Shown: one piece after another, positions 7,003 to 16,419 of the stretch | How the letters are laid out: every line of letters starts with the position of its first letter | Numbering within the stretch: position 1 is the first letter of the stretch | Assembly: GCA_045649825.1 (NCBI GenBank) | Contig: JAZRQO010000019.1 | Location: forward strand, 1-64,000 | Source: RGIG9115 sp045649825 | GTDB lineage: Bacteria; Bacillota; Clostridia; UBA1381 | Length of the DNA stretch: 64,000 nucleotides | Direction of reading: 5' to 3' | Translations under genes and position numbers: made by a program | Notes under the pieces: model-generated | What the model was told of the DNA's origin: nothing | Seen by the model: the letters and a program-made list of their open reading frames with translations, nothing else | Database searches by the model: none

Positions 7003-7031
7003 AAAAAGCACTTCGTAGGAAGTGCTTTTTT
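7002..7031 (+). terminator. Displaced tRNA operon terminator
   Basis: Perfect 13-base stem AAAAAAGCACTTC with GAAGTGCTTTTTT around GTAG. Joining 154 to 7001 would put it two bases after the tRNA-Lys CCA, so it was the tRNA terminator before insertion. It now ends the recombinase transcript. From here to 7200 nothing else is visible. Confidence 0.85.
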
Positions 7032-7200
7032 CAATTAAATTCTCCAATGCAGAATTAGTACTTGCAAACGAAAGCGGCCTATAGAGGCTTTTCAATACTC
7101 AAAAAACCTTATTAATCCTATTTACAAAAATTCATTGTTTTAAGTAGTTATGCTCAAAAACCGACATATTTTTAGCAAAAAAATTTATAACTTAGATATA

Positions 7201-7229
7201 TTGACATATGCATATGCTTGTGGTATAAT
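7201..7229 (+). promoter_or_regulatory. Promoter of the T-box transcript
   Basis: TTGACA at 7201-7206, a 17-base spacer and TATAAT at 7224-7229. The predicted start is near 7236, just before the T-box stem I. Confidence 0.85.
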
Positions 7230-7235
7230 CGTTTC

Positions 7236-7531
7236 ATAGTTTAATATTCAAAGGCATAGACGAAGAGTGTATATTTGCTGAAGTCTTAAAAGAGAAATGA
7301 CGGGTGGTGCAAGTCACAGACAGGGCTTATATATTTGTAGCTTCCGAGCCGGAAGGAAGAAAGCGGAAACTTTCGCAAGTAGAACCTTCCCGTTATTGCT
7401 GCGTTAATGCATAGGGATTGTTTGATCCTGAGAGAGGCGGTAGTTTTATCGCAATTTGAGTGGTACCGCGGGTGAATTTTGAAAATGCGCTCGTCTCAAA
7501 GTTTCGAATATACTTTGGGGCGGGTTTTTTT
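7236..7531 (+). promoter_or_regulatory. T-box leader, specifier probably GTA (Val)
   Basis: The conserved T-box sequence GAGTGGTACCGCGGGTG lies at 7458-7474. A terminator stem follows (CTCGTCTCAAAGT with ACTTTGGGGCGGG, 7490-7524, then T7). Stem I begins at about 7258 with GACGAAGAGTG; its distal loop GGGTGGTGCAA is closed by TGAC/GTCA. The 3' internal loop reads TTTGTAG between ATATA and CTTC, which places GTA before the usual purine, hence valine. The specifier call is by eye and could be shifted. Uncharged tRNA would stabilise the antiterminator and switch on the downstream gene. Confidence 0.85.
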
Positions 7532-7560
7532 ATTGAACGTCCCACAAAACGGAGGTATTT

Positions 7561-9852
7561 ATGGAAAACTTTATGGAGCTTGATTTAAAGATCAAAGAAA
7601 TGGCGAAGCGAATTAAAGAGCTTCGTGAAATTGAGGGAATATCCGAGCAGAAAATGGCAAAGCTCACAGGTATTTCTGTTGATGAATACATAAAATGCGA
7701 AAAAGGCGAAAAAGACCTTAACTTTGCATTCATCTACAGATGTGCATCTGCCCTTAAGGTAAACGTAACAGATATTATCGAGGGCTACAGCCCGAACCTT
7801 AAGTCTTACACCGTTACACGTGCAGGCTCAGGTCAGCAGATTGCAAAGGCTCACGGTATGACATACTATAACCTTGCATATGCATTCAAAAACCGTATTG
7901 CAGAGCCGCTTTTTGTACGAAGCACATACGACGAAGAAGCACAGACCAAGGATATTGAGCTTACAACTCACGCAGGTCAGGAATGTGACATTGTTATTGA
8001 AGGCAATCTTATGGTTCAGGTGGGCGACCACAAGGAAGTTCTCGGCCCTGGCGACAGTATTTACTACAACAGTGATACTCCCCACGGTATGATTGCAGTA
8101 AACGGCAAGGACTGTTTATTCTACGCTATTGTTCTTCGGTCAGATGAAGATGAAGCACAAGGAAAAACATCAGATATTATCCCTGAAAAGATTATCGGAT
8201 CAATCCACCGTGACACTAAAGACAGAATTTATCATAACTACATTGATATTGAAGAAAACGAAAAGGGTACCCCCCTTTCAATCAAGTTCAAAAACACTGA
8301 GAGCTTCAACTTTGCATTCGACCTTGTGGATGAGCTTTCAAGACGTGAGCCTGAAAAGCTTGCTATGCTCCACATTTCAAAGGACCTTACAGAGAGAAGA
8401 TTTACATTCACCGATATGCGAAAAGCATCTTCTCAGTGTGCAAACTACTTTGCTTCATTGGGTATCAAAAAGGGCGATAAGGTAATGCTTGTTTTGAAAC
8501 GTCATTATCAGTTCTGGTTTGCAATGCTGGGACTTAATAAGCTTGGTGCAATAGCAATTCCCGCAGTTAACCAGCTTCAGGAGCACGATTTTGAATACCG
8601 TTTCAATGCCGCAGGAATCAGCACTGTTATATGTACTGCCGACGGTGATACAACACATCAGATTGACATTGCGGCTGAAAAATGCCCCACTCTCGTAAAC
8701 AAGCTTATTGTTGGCGGCGAAAGAGAAGGCTGGAGAAACTTTGACGAAGAGTATACACGTTTCAGCACCCACTACAATCGCACTGAGGATTCCCCGGGCG
8801 GTGACGACCTTATGCTTATGTACTTCACATCAGGTACATCAGGTTATCCGAAAATTGCAGCTCATAACTACAAATACCCATTAGGTCATTTCCATACTGC
8901 AAAATATTGGCACTGTGTAGACCCCGACGGACTTCACTTCACAATTTCCGATACAGGTTGGGCAAAGGCTATGTGGGGCAAGCTTTACGGTCAGTGGCTC
9001 TGCGAGGCGGCAACCTTCACCTACGACTTTGACAGATTTGATGCAGCAATTATACTGCCTATGTTTGCAAAATATCATATAACTACTTTCTGTGCACCTC
9101 CTACAATGCTCAGAATGATGGTTAAGCAGGACATTTCAAAATACGATTTTTCATCAGTTCAGCATATGACAACTGCAGGTGAGGCTCTTAATCCCGAGGT
9201 TTACCGTCAGTTTGAAAAGGCTACGGGACTTCAGATTATGGAAGGCTTCGGACAAACAGAAAGTACAATGATTATAGGTAACCTTATAGGTTGTCCTCAC
9301 AAAATCGGTTCAATGGGTAAGCCTGCTCCCATCTATGATGTTGAGCTTCAAGATGCAGACGGCAACCCCGTTAAAACAAGTGAGCCCGGCGAAATTGTTA
9401 TCAAGGTTTCCGACGGCGCTCCCTGCGGTCTGTTTACCGAGTATTACGGTGACAAAGAAAAGACCGACGAAGTATGGCACGACGGCTATTATCATACAGG
9501 TGACGTTGCTTGGCGTGACGAAGACGGCTTCTACTGGTACGAAGGCAGAGTTGACGACGTTATCAAATCATCAGGCTACCGTATCGGACCCTTTGAAATT
9601 GAAAGCGTTATTATGGAGCTTCCCTACGTGTTGGAATGTGGTGTTTCTGCCGTTCCCGACGAGGTAAGAGGTCAGATAGTCAAAGCAAGCATCGTGCTTG
9701 TTGAAGGCACTGTTGCAAGCGAAGAACTCAAAAAAGAAATTCAGGTTTACGTCAAGGACAGAACTGCTCCTTATAAGTATCCCAGAATTGTTGAATTCCG
9801 TGACAGTCTGCCAAAGACAGTAAGTGGTAAGATACAGAGAAATAAGCTTTAA
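7561..9852 (+). CDS. XRE-cupin-acyl-CoA synthetase fusion
   Basis: 763 residues in three parts. An N-terminal Cro/CI-type helix-turn-helix (about 15-75) is followed by a cupin fold (about 100-195, with GDHKEVLGPGDSIYYNSDTPHG). The rest is an AMP-forming synthetase (about 225-763). Its signature motif is at residue 421 (YFTSGTSGYPK). Later motifs are EGFGQTES, YHTGDVAWRDEDGFYWYEGR and a C-terminal lysine in KTVSGKIQR. The enzyme part should convert a carboxylate plus ATP and CoA to an acyl-CoA via acyl-adenylate, in the style of medium-chain or acetyl-CoA synthetases. The XRE and cupin parts suggest ligand sensing or self-regulation. GGAGG lies seven bases before the ATG. Control by a T-box is odd for such an enzyme and hints at branched-chain amino acid or derived acid metabolism. 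It stands alone as a transcription unit. Confidence 0.88.
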   Translation: MENFMELDLKIKEMAKRIKELREIEGISEQKMAKLTGISVDEYIKCEKGEKDLNFAFIYRCASALKVNVTDIIEGYSPNLKSYTVTRAGSGQQIAKAHGMTYYNLAYAFKNRIAEPLFVRSTYDEEAQTKDIELTTHAGQECDIVIEGNLMVQVGDHKEVLGPGDSIYYNSDTPHGMIAVNGKDCLFYAIVLRSDEDEAQGKTSDIIPEKIIGSIHRDTKDRIYHNYIDIEENEKGTPLSIKFKNTESFNFAFDLVDELSRREPEKLAMLHISKDLTERRFTFTDMRKASSQCANYFASLGIKKGDKVMLVLKRHYQFWFAMLGLNKLGAIAIPAVNQLQEHDFEYRFNAAGISTVICTADGDTTHQIDIAAEKCPTLVNKLIVGGEREGWRNFDEEYTRFSTHYNRTEDSPGGDDLMLMYFTSGTSGYPKIAAHNYKYPLGHFHTAKYWHCVDPDGLHFTISDTGWAKAMWGKLYGQWLCEAATFTYDFDRFDAAIILPMFAKYHITTFCAPPTMLRMMVKQDISKYDFSSVQHMTTAGEALNPEVYRQFEKATGLQIMEGFGQTESTMIIGNLIGCPHKIGSMGKPAPIYDVELQDADGNPVKTSEPGEIVIKVSDGAPCGLFTEYYGDKEKTDEVWHDGYYHTGDVAWRDEDGFYWYEGRVDDVIKSSGYRIGPFEIESVIMELPYVLECGVSAVPDEVRGQIVKASIVLVEGTVASEELKKEIQVYVKDRTAPYKYPRIVEFRDSLPKTVSGKIQRNKL

Positions 9853-9855
9853 TCA

Positions 9856-9888
9856 AAAAATGGTGTTGCAAAATGCAACACCATTTTT
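9856..9888. terminator. Bidirectional terminator between converging genes
   Basis: AAAAATGGTGTTGCA pairs perfectly with TGCAACACCATTTTT around three A residues. It serves the acyl-CoA synthetase gene and the last M42 peptidase gene, whose stop codon overlaps the right edge. Confidence 0.9.
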
Positions 9889-10837
9889 AGCTTTGAAGAA
9901 ATTCAGAAAGAAGCTTTATACAACTTTCAATATCGTTTTTATCTACCATTTCCGATGGTGAGTGAATATACCTTGTTGGTACGGAAATTGCACCTGTTTT
10001 AATGCCTGTTCCAGTTGTGTGCACTGCACCTGCATCTGTTCCGCCAGCAGTTAAAACCTCAAGCTGGCAGGGGATTTTGTCGGCGTCTGCGAGTTCAATA
10101 AGCTTATTCCTTACTTCACTGTGACATATAACAGAACGGTCCATAACCTTTATTGCCGCACCGCCGCCAAGCTTTACTGCCATAGGTTTATCCAAGGGCG
10201 TGTCCCCAACATCCGTCACATCCACTGCAAGAGCATAATCTGCATCAATTCCGAAAGCTACGGTTTTGGCGCCTCTTAACCCTACTTCTTCCTGGACAGT
10301 AAACATAAAGTATATTTCGTTTTTGGAATTTTGAAGGCGTTTGAGCGCTTCAATTGCAACGAAGCATCCTGCTCTGTTGTCAAGGGCTTTTGAAATAACT
10401 GTTGTGTCGTTTTCATAGTAGTCACCCACAAAAACTCCCATATCACCTATATTTATATTACCCTTATTCCCCGTGTCAATAAACATTTTGTTAATTGTAT
10501 ATTTCTCGGTGTTGTATTCAACTCCGATTATGCCGATTGTTCCATCATCAAACACCACACGTCTGCCAATCAAGTCTTTTGCACGCAAACCACCGACGGG
10601 GGCAAATCTCAGAAAGCCTTTATCGTCTTTGTACGTTACAACAACCCCTATTTCATCCATATGGGCACATACGAGAATTTTTTTGCCACCTGTTCCCTTT
10701 TTGGCGATTAAGTTTCCAAGGGCATCGATGTGACATTCGTCACAGAAGCTCTGTATTTCATTTTTTATAAGTGCTGCAATTTTATCTTCTCTGCCTGATG
10801 CACCACTGCACTGCGTTAGTTTTTTCAGAAGCTCCAT
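9887..10837 (-). CDS. M42 family metallo-aminopeptidase, copy 1
   Basis: 316 residues, soluble. M42 enzymes (glutamyl/deblocking aminopeptidases, FrvX-like) are two-zinc peptidases that trim peptides from the N-terminus and form large tetrahedral complexes. Visible zinc and catalytic motifs: CAHMDEIG (first His and Asp), ALDNRAG (bridging Asp), VQEEVGLRG (catalytic and metal Glu), AVDVTD (Asp) and YIHSPSE (last His). Shorter than its two neighbours by about 25 residues but with all motifs. The start overlaps the end of copy 2; the GGAGG lies nine bases upstream. Last gene of a long minus-strand operon. Confidence 0.9.
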   Translation of the reverse strand: MELLKKLTQCSGASGREDKIAALIKNEIQSFCDECHIDALGNLIAKKGTGGKKILVCAHMDEIGVVVTYKDDKGFLRFAPVGGLRAKDLIGRRVVFDDGTIGIIGVEYNTEKYTINKMFIDTGNKGNINIGDMGVFVGDYYENDTTVISKALDNRAGCFVAIEALKRLQNSKNEIYFMFTVQEEVGLRGAKTVAFGIDADYALAVDVTDVGDTPLDKPMAVKLGGGAAIKVMDRSVICHSEVRNKLIELADADKIPCQLEVLTAGGTDAGAVHTTGTGIKTGAISVPTRYIHSPSEMVDKNDIESCIKLLSEFLQS

Positions 10838-11850
10838 TTCATTATTCCTCCAATTTCCCTTAAATACGCTTTTGCAAAGGCTTCCATAGCATCAATATCT
10901 TTCATATCCGCAACGCCAACAGGGGAATGAAGATACCTGCAAGGTACGGACACGCTTGCAGTAACAGTTCCGCCTGCAGCCAGGTGGATACTTCCTGCAT
11001 CATTCCCGCCTGCGGTTGTACGCTTGAGCTGATACGGAATACCATTTCTATCTGCCATTTCTGTGAGCCTTTTAAAATGACCATCGTTTACAATTGTTCT
11101 TCCATCCATAAACGAAATAGCTACGCCTCCGCCACAGGTTGTGACTTCAAATTCAGGGTCTACTTTATACACATCAGAACAGGTCGTACTTTCAAGAACA
11201 AGTGCAACATCAGGTTTTATAGCCTCGGCACATACAGTGCTTCCTCGAAGTCCTACTTCCTCCTGAGTGGTGAAGCATGCATATAAATCAAACTCCGTTT
11301 CTTCCTTTAAAAGCTCTGCAAGCACTGCACACCCTGCCCTATCGTCTATTGCCTTTGCCTTTATGCGAGTGCCTCCAAGATTGCCGAAAACCGTATCAAA
11401 AGTAGCATAGTCACCTACCGATACATATTTTTCGGCTTCCTCTTTCGTAGAAGTCCCGATGTCAATATATAAATCCTTGACCTTAGGAACACTGTCACGT
11501 TCACTTTCAGACAAAAGATGTATTGCCTTTACACCGATAATTCCCTTTATTCCGCTCTTAAAAACAACTTTTTTGCCGAGAATTACTCTTGTGTCTATTC
11601 CGCCAACGGTTTTAAATCTGAGGTAGCCTTTATCGGTAATCCCCGATATTATAAATCCCACTTCGTCCATGTGGGCGGAAATCATTATTTTTTTACTGCT
11701 GTTCTTTCCCTTTTTATATGCTATAAGGTTGCCAAGCATATCCGTTCTGATTTCATCCGCATAGGGTTTGATTTCAGACTTGATTATGCTTCTGATTTCA
11801 CCCTCATCACCACTTACGCCCTGGGCGTTACAAAGCTTTTCTATAAGCAT
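10825..11850 (-). CDS. M42 family metallo-aminopeptidase, copy 2
   Basis: 341 residues. Carries the M42 set: SAHMDEVG, AIDDRAG, TTQEEVGLRG, VLESTT (the metal Asp position is Glu here) and YLHSPVG, in which the Pro-Val replaces the usual Ser-Pro-x-Glu. The start is placed at ATG 11850 because GGGAGG lies seven bases before it; an in-frame TTG at 11865 is less likely. It overlaps copies 1 and 3 by about 10 bases each, so the three are translationally coupled. The substitutions may change substrate preference relative to the others. Soluble cytoplasmic enzyme. Confidence 0.88.
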   Translation of the reverse strand: MLIEKLCNAQGVSGDEGEIRSIIKSEIKPYADEIRTDMLGNLIAYKKGKNSSKKIMISAHMDEVGFIISGITDKGYLRFKTVGGIDTRVILGKKVVFKSGIKGIIGVKAIHLLSESERDSVPKVKDLYIDIGTSTKEEAEKYVSVGDYATFDTVFGNLGGTRIKAKAIDDRAGCAVLAELLKEETEFDLYACFTTQEEVGLRGSTVCAEAIKPDVALVLESTTCSDVYKVDPEFEVTTCGGGVAISFMDGRTIVNDGHFKRLTEMADRNGIPYQLKRTTAGGNDAGSIHLAAGGTVTASVSVPCRYLHSPVGVADMKDIDAMEAFAKAYLREIGGIMKWSF

Positions 11851-12881
11851 AACCATTCCTCCCAATTACTGTCCAGACACTCAAGAAATTTAACAATCAA
11901 ATCAGATGTAGCCTGAAGGTCTGAAAGCTTCATTGTTTCAACAGGGTTATGCATATACTTAAGGGGCAAAGATAAAAGTGCGGTTGCAACACCTGTTCCC
12001 GCAATCTGAATTGCCCAGGCATTTGTTCCCGTATATCCGCCGTCTACGTCTATTTCAAACGGAATGTCATTAACTTTAGCAGTATCAATAAGCCGTTTGC
12101 CAAGCCCGGGATGTATATTGGGGCCTCGTGAAATCACAACACCGGAGCCACAGTCAAAAGCATCAGAACTGTTGTCTGGAGTTATTCCGTGACAAACGTC
12201 TATTGAAATACTTATATGAGGCGAAATCAAGTTTGCGGCAGTTTTTGCACCTCGAAGTCCAACTTCCTCCTGAACAGTTGCCACAGTGTACACGTCGGCA
12301 CATATATCTGTGTCCTTAATCCTTCTTAACACATCGGCAATAACTGCAACCCCTGCCCTGTCGTCAAGGGCTTTAAAACTGATGCTTCCCTCTTTCATTT
12401 CGCCAACAGACTGATTAAGCGTTATTGGGGTTCCCACTTTTACAATCTCTAAGATTTCCTCAAAACCATAGCCTGTGTCTATATACATTTTTTCAGATTT
12501 AAGAGCTTTTTTATCCTCTCCTGCTTCTTGAAGATGAGGAGGCTTTGCACCTATAACACCGATTATATCACGCGTGCCGTGAACAGTTACTTCTGAACCG
12601 GGCAGAATTCTTGTGTCAATTCCCCCAACACTTACAAAGCTTAAAAAGCCCTTATCATCTATACCTGAAACCATAAGACCGATTTCGTCCATATGGGCTT
12701 CTATCATAATTTTCAGCGGATTTTCACTACCGCATTTTTTAACCGCAACAACATTTCCAAGGCTATCGATAAAGCTCTCATTTCCAAGTTCACAAAAGAA
12801 TTTTTCTATTTTCTGAGAGAAACTGTATTCAAATCCCGACACACCTCGCATATCGCTTAGTTTTTGTACTAAATCCTTCAA
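11841..12881 (-). CDS. M42 family metallo-aminopeptidase, copy 3
   Basis: 346 residues from a TTG start with AAGGAAGGA upstream; the TTGA overlaps the stop of holB. Motifs: EAHMDEIG, ALDDRAG, VQEEVGLRG, SIDVCHG and YMHNPVE. All metal-binding positions are preserved. It is the first of three adjacent paralogs that presumably arose by tandem duplication and now share about 30-40 percent identity as judged by eye. Probably contributes to peptide degradation in an amino-acid-fermenting cell. Confidence 0.88.
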   Translation of the reverse strand: MKDLVQKLSDMRGVSGFEYSFSQKIEKFFCELGNESFIDSLGNVVAVKKCGSENPLKIMIEAHMDEIGLMVSGIDDKGFLSFVSVGGIDTRILPGSEVTVHGTRDIIGVIGAKPPHLQEAGEDKKALKSEKMYIDTGYGFEEILEIVKVGTPITLNQSVGEMKEGSISFKALDDRAGVAVIADVLRRIKDTDICADVYTVATVQEEVGLRGAKTAANLISPHISISIDVCHGITPDNSSDAFDCGSGVVISRGPNIHPGLGKRLIDTAKVNDIPFEIDVDGGYTGTNAWAIQIAGTGVATALLSLPLKYMHNPVETMKLSDLQATSDLIVKFLECLDSNWEEWLCL

Positions 12882-13858
12882 TTCGGTCCTTCCTTTACAC
12901 TGAGTGCAAGATACATTCCCATATATTTTGCACCAATATTTCTTTTATGCATCTCGCCGCAAAGGGAGATTTTTTCCATAGCGTACATAACCTTTTGTGC
13001 CTCTGCATAGCCTGCTATGCTTCTGAGCTTTTCGGAGTAATCGGAGTTAATAACACTCCTTAACATTCCCTCTTGGATAAACAAAATATCTCTGCAGAAC
13101 AAAAGCAGAATATCCAGTACGTCAGGTATATTGTCTTTATTCCTGTCAAAGAAGTCAGAAACATCAAAGGCTTCGTTATAGTCATTTGAAAGTATGCCCG
13201 ATACCGCCTTGAAACATTCATCACGAAGTATTGAAAACTCTGGACTTTGAAGCAGAGTGTCGAGCCTGCCCGGGTTACCGTTTGCATAGGTTATATAAAA
13301 AGAAAGACTATCACTCATACCCGGATATTTTTCTTCAATATGCTTTTTCATACGCGCCGAAGAAACACCATGAAAATGGATAGAGGCACATCTTGAAATA
13401 ACCGTTTGCAAAAGCTTTGTAAGGTCACTTACAACAATAATAAAAGAAGCATAAAGCGGTGGTTCCTCAAGGGTTTTCAAAAATGCATTCTGAGCCTCAG
13501 GAGTGAGAAGGTCGCCCTCTATGATATATACTTTTTTATTGGAATAGAATGGCTTAATGAGAGCATCCGTATTTACATCACGCATCACATCAACGCCGAT
13601 TGTTTTTTTATCCTTTTCGGGAACTACATGCTTTATATCGGGATGAGTTCCTGCCTTTGCCATAATGCAGGACTTGCATACTCCGCAAGGGGAAAGCTCA
13701 CCTTCGCAACAGGTTGCCGTGGCAATAAGCTCTGCCGCTATATGCTTACCCATTCCGGTAGCACCCTCAAAAATATATGAATGAGAGCTTTTTCCGCTTC
13801 TGATTGCATTAATAAGAGTGTTCATAAGCTCTTCGTGGAAAATATCATATCCGTACAT
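12878..13858 (-). CDS. holB: DNA polymerase III delta-prime subunit
   Basis: 326 residues. Clamp-loader subunit of the replicative polymerase. It has an AAA+ fold with a P-loop-like GATGMGKH near residue 34, a zinc module (CCEGELSPCGVCKSC), the LKTLEEPP motif near residue 128 and SRC (sensor 1 and arginine finger region). Length and order match HolB/DnaX-like delta-prime. Its start overlaps the stop of the preceding RseC-like gene (TGATG), and GGAGATG is the ribosome binding site. In many Clostridia it sits in a comparable housekeeping cluster. Confidence 0.9.
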   Translation of the reverse strand: MYGYDIFHEELMNTLINAIRSGKSSHSYIFEGATGMGKHIAAELIATATCCEGELSPCGVCKSCIMAKAGTHPDIKHVVPEKDKKTIGVDVMRDVNTDALIKPFYSNKKVYIIEGDLLTPEAQNAFLKTLEEPPLYASFIIVVSDLTKLLQTVISRCASIHFHGVSSARMKKHIEEKYPGMSDSLSFYITYANGNPGRLDTLLQSPEFSILRDECFKAVSGILSNDYNEAFDVSDFFDRNKDNIPDVLDILLLFCRDILFIQEGMLRSVINSDYSEKLRSIAGYAEAQKVMYAMEKISLCGEMHKRNIGAKYMGMYLALSVKEGPN

Positions 13859-14268
13859 CAGGCATCTCCTTCAAGCTTTTTAACTATGGTATGCTTATAA
13901 TGTTTTTTTAGTCGCTTATCTATAAAATGAACTGCAAAAAACCATACTGCTGTTACGCTGGCACCAACAATAACGCTTTCGCCCTCTCCCATACCCATAG
14001 CCATTGCAATCAGGTAACCTGTAAGGAGAGCAAAAAGCGGTGTTATATACACAAGAAAGGCTGCGAAAAGAACCTTTGACGCAGCCATTTCAAAAATAAC
14101 CGTATCTCCCTTTTGAATACCGGGCACCGTTTCCGCTATAATCTCCGCATCCTTAAGAGAACACTTTGCCGAGCAGGAAGCGCAGCTTTCTCCACAGGCA
14201 CTTTCACGGATAACAGATATTAGGGTTTCCTGTGATGTTACAGACATAACGCGTCCTGTCTGAATCAT
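13858..14268 (-). CDS. RseC/MucC-like integral membrane protein
   Basis: 136 residues. The N-terminal part has four conserved cysteines (ACGESCASCSAKC, about 24-36), followed by a small beta domain. Two membrane spans follow (about 66-88 and 98-116) and a basic C-terminal tail. This is the SoxR-reducing/RseC family layout. In proteobacteria these proteins act with the Rnf complex on redox-sensitive regulators; in Clostridia the role is not settled. AGGAGG lies seven bases before the ATG, and the gene overlaps recN by four bases. Confidence 0.85.
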   Translation of the reverse strand: MIQTGRVMSVTSQETLISVIRESACGESCASCSAKCSLKDAEIIAETVPGIQKGDTVIFEMAASKVLFAAFLVYITPLFALLTGYLIAMAMGMGEGESVIVGASVTAVWFFAVHFIDKRLKKHYKHTIVKKLEGDA

Positions 14269-15941
14269 ACTCGCTTCCTCCTTTTATACTCCCTACAACC
14301 ATCGAGCAATTCTCTTGCATGAACCGTAGAAGCTTCCGTCACATCACCGCCCGAAAGTCTTGCAACTTCAAAAATCCTGCCACTTTCATCAAGCTCCGAA
14401 ACTGTAGTTTTTGCTACATTATCTGCAGTGTCTTTTTGAATAAGGAAATGATGGTCGCACATAGATGCAAGCTGAGGCAGATGAGTAATACAAAGAACCT
14501 GCCTGTTATAGGAAATCTCAAACAGCTTAACTGCAATTTTTTTGGCAGCCATACCTGAAACGCCTGTATCTATTTCGTCGAAAATCATAGTTTCAACACC
14601 GTCAGACAGAATAGATTTAAGTGCAAGCATTGTTCTTGAAAGCTCACCGCCCGATGCAATCTTAGTAAGGGGCTTAAGAGGCTCGCCGCCATTTGTTCTG
14701 ATTAAAAACTGAACACTGTCCACACCCTTTGGAGAGGGGTCGTCGGTAGTTATCTGAACCGAAAATTCAGCCTGCTCCATATTAAGTTCATGAAGAGCGG
14801 ATGTAATTTTTTCATTAATCTCAACTGCAGATTTTCTTCGGCTTTCTGTTAGCTTTTTTGCAACATCCATCATCTCTGACTCGAGATGTTTTTCTTCATC
14901 TGTGAGTTTATCAATTGCACCGTCTATATCAGAAATAAGAGAAAGCTCCTCTGCCGCACTGTCACGGTATTTGAGAATTTTGGATATATCTCCCCCATAT
15001 TTTCGCTTTAACTTATTTATTAGTTCAAGACGCATTTCCGTTTCATCAAGTGCTGCTTTATCAAATTCCACCGTGTCTGAATAATCGTGTATTGAATGTG
15101 CCGCATCTTCAATTGTATATTTCGCTTCCTGAAGTGCAGTTGAGACCTCAGACAAAACTGAGGAATAAGCCATTACACCCTCGAGAGCCGATATTGCCGA
15201 AGAAATCGCATCATAAGCACAGCCTGCTCCGTCTGAATTATAAAGAAGATTATAGGCATATTTTGCACTGTCGGAGATTTTTTCTGCATTTAAAATTTCA
15301 TCTCTTACAGATATTAGTTCTTCTTCCTCGCCCTCTGTAAGTTCTGCCCCGTCAATTTCTTCTATCTGAAAGCTTAAAAGGTCGGCACGCTCTGTTTTTT
15401 CACGTTCGCCCTGTGAAAGCTCACGGATTTTTGCTTTTACCTCTTTCAATGCTTTAAAAATAACTGAATATTTTTCAAGCAGTTCACTGTTTTTGGCATA
15501 TTCATCCAGGAAATCTATATGACAGGATGGAGATAAAAGTGCCTGATTATCGTGCTGCCCGTGAATATTTACAAGGCTACCCGCAACTGCCTTCATTGAA
15601 GCAAGCGGCACTACAACTCCGTTTACACGTGCAGTGCTTTTTCCGTCTGCGGTTAAATCCCTTGAAAGAATAACCGTACCATCCTCAGCCTCAGCACCAA
15701 GCTCTTCACATAAAGAAATAGTCGATGCATTCGCATCAAACACAGCCTGCACGCGGGCTTTATCTGAATTATGACGCACGAAATCACGGCTTGTTCGCTC
15801 GCCGAGTATCATATTTATTGAGTCTATTATAATTGACTTCCCGGCACCTGTTTCGCCGGTAAGGACGTTCAAGCCCTCTTTAAATTCAATGTGCACATCT
15901 TCTATAACTGCAACATTTTTAATATATATTTCTCTGAGCAT
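14265..15941 (-). CDS. recN: DNA repair protein RecN
   Basis: 558 residues. An SMC-like ATPase that acts early in double-strand break repair by holding DNA ends. It has Walker A (GETGAGKSII, about 31-40), two long coiled-coil stretches (about 150-350), the ABC signature LASGGELSRTMLALK and Walker B with MIFDEIDTGVSG. The Q-loop region HGQHDNQALL is present. The length is typical. It lies in the order argR-recN, common in Firmicutes. The start follows GGGAG. Confidence 0.95.
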   Translation of the reverse strand: MLREIYIKNVAVIEDVHIEFKEGLNVLTGETGAGKSIIIDSINMILGERTSRDFVRHNSDKARVQAVFDANASTISLCEELGAEAEDGTVILSRDLTADGKSTARVNGVVVPLASMKAVAGSLVNIHGQHDNQALLSPSCHIDFLDEYAKNSELLEKYSVIFKALKEVKAKIRELSQGEREKTERADLLSFQIEEIDGAELTEGEEEELISVRDEILNAEKISDSAKYAYNLLYNSDGAGCAYDAISSAISALEGVMAYSSVLSEVSTALQEAKYTIEDAAHSIHDYSDTVEFDKAALDETEMRLELINKLKRKYGGDISKILKYRDSAAEELSLISDIDGAIDKLTDEEKHLESEMMDVAKKLTESRRKSAVEINEKITSALHELNMEQAEFSVQITTDDPSPKGVDSVQFLIRTNGGEPLKPLTKIASGGELSRTMLALKSILSDGVETMIFDEIDTGVSGMAAKKIAVKLFEISYNRQVLCITHLPQLASMCDHHFLIQKDTADNVAKTTVSELDESGRIFEVARLSGGDVTEASTVHARELLDGCREYKRRKRV

Positions 15942-15964
15942 TTTAATCTCCCGTAATATAGAAT

Positions 15965-16408
15965 TTAACGGTCACTACTGAAAAATCTGTTCAATTTTTC
16001 TGTAAGCTCACCTGCAAGACCAATACTTTCAACTGCAATAAAAATTGTATCATCCCCTGCTATTGAGCCTGCGATTTCGCTATGCATTTCCTTATCTACC
16101 GCAGCCGCAACTGCAGATGCCATACCCGGATGGGTGCGGATTATTACAAGATTACCTGCTTCTTTTACGGAAACAACGTCTGCCGCATATTTACGAAGAG
16201 GATTATCCCATCTTGCAGAAACTGCATAAATTGAGCCTTCACTGTCAGGGACCTTGATAACACCAAGCTCCTTAATATCTCTTGAAACTGTTGCCTGAGT
16301 AACGCATATACCGAGCTTTGAAAGCTCCTCTACAAGCTTTTCGTGGGTACGGATTTTGTTTTCTTTAATAATGTTCAAAATTGCTTCGTGTCTTGAATTC
16401 TTCACCAT
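15965..16408 (-). CDS. argR: Arginine repressor ArgR
   Basis: 147 residues. The N-terminal winged helix (ATVSRDIKELGV) binds ARG boxes. The C-terminal oligomerisation and arginine-binding domain contains the GT/GDDT signature (GSIAGDDTIFIA). It regulates arginine biosynthesis and catabolism as a hexamer with arginine as cofactor. AAAGGAGG lies just upstream. The pair argR-recN is a conserved neighbourhood, and nadK is 12 bases upstream. Confidence 0.96.
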   Translation of the reverse strand: MVKNSRHEAILNIIKENKIRTHEKLVEELSKLGICVTQATVSRDIKELGVIKVPDSEGSIYAVSARWDNPLRKYAADVVSVKEAGNLVIIRTHPGMASAVAAAVDKEMHSEIAGSIAGDDTIFIAVESIGLAGELTEKLNRFFSSDR

Positions 16409-16419
16409 TCCATCCTCCT

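Noticed and set aside
8455..8772. Minus-strand frame within the acyl-CoA synthetase gene
   Set aside because: It is antisense to a well-conserved enzyme, without start signals.
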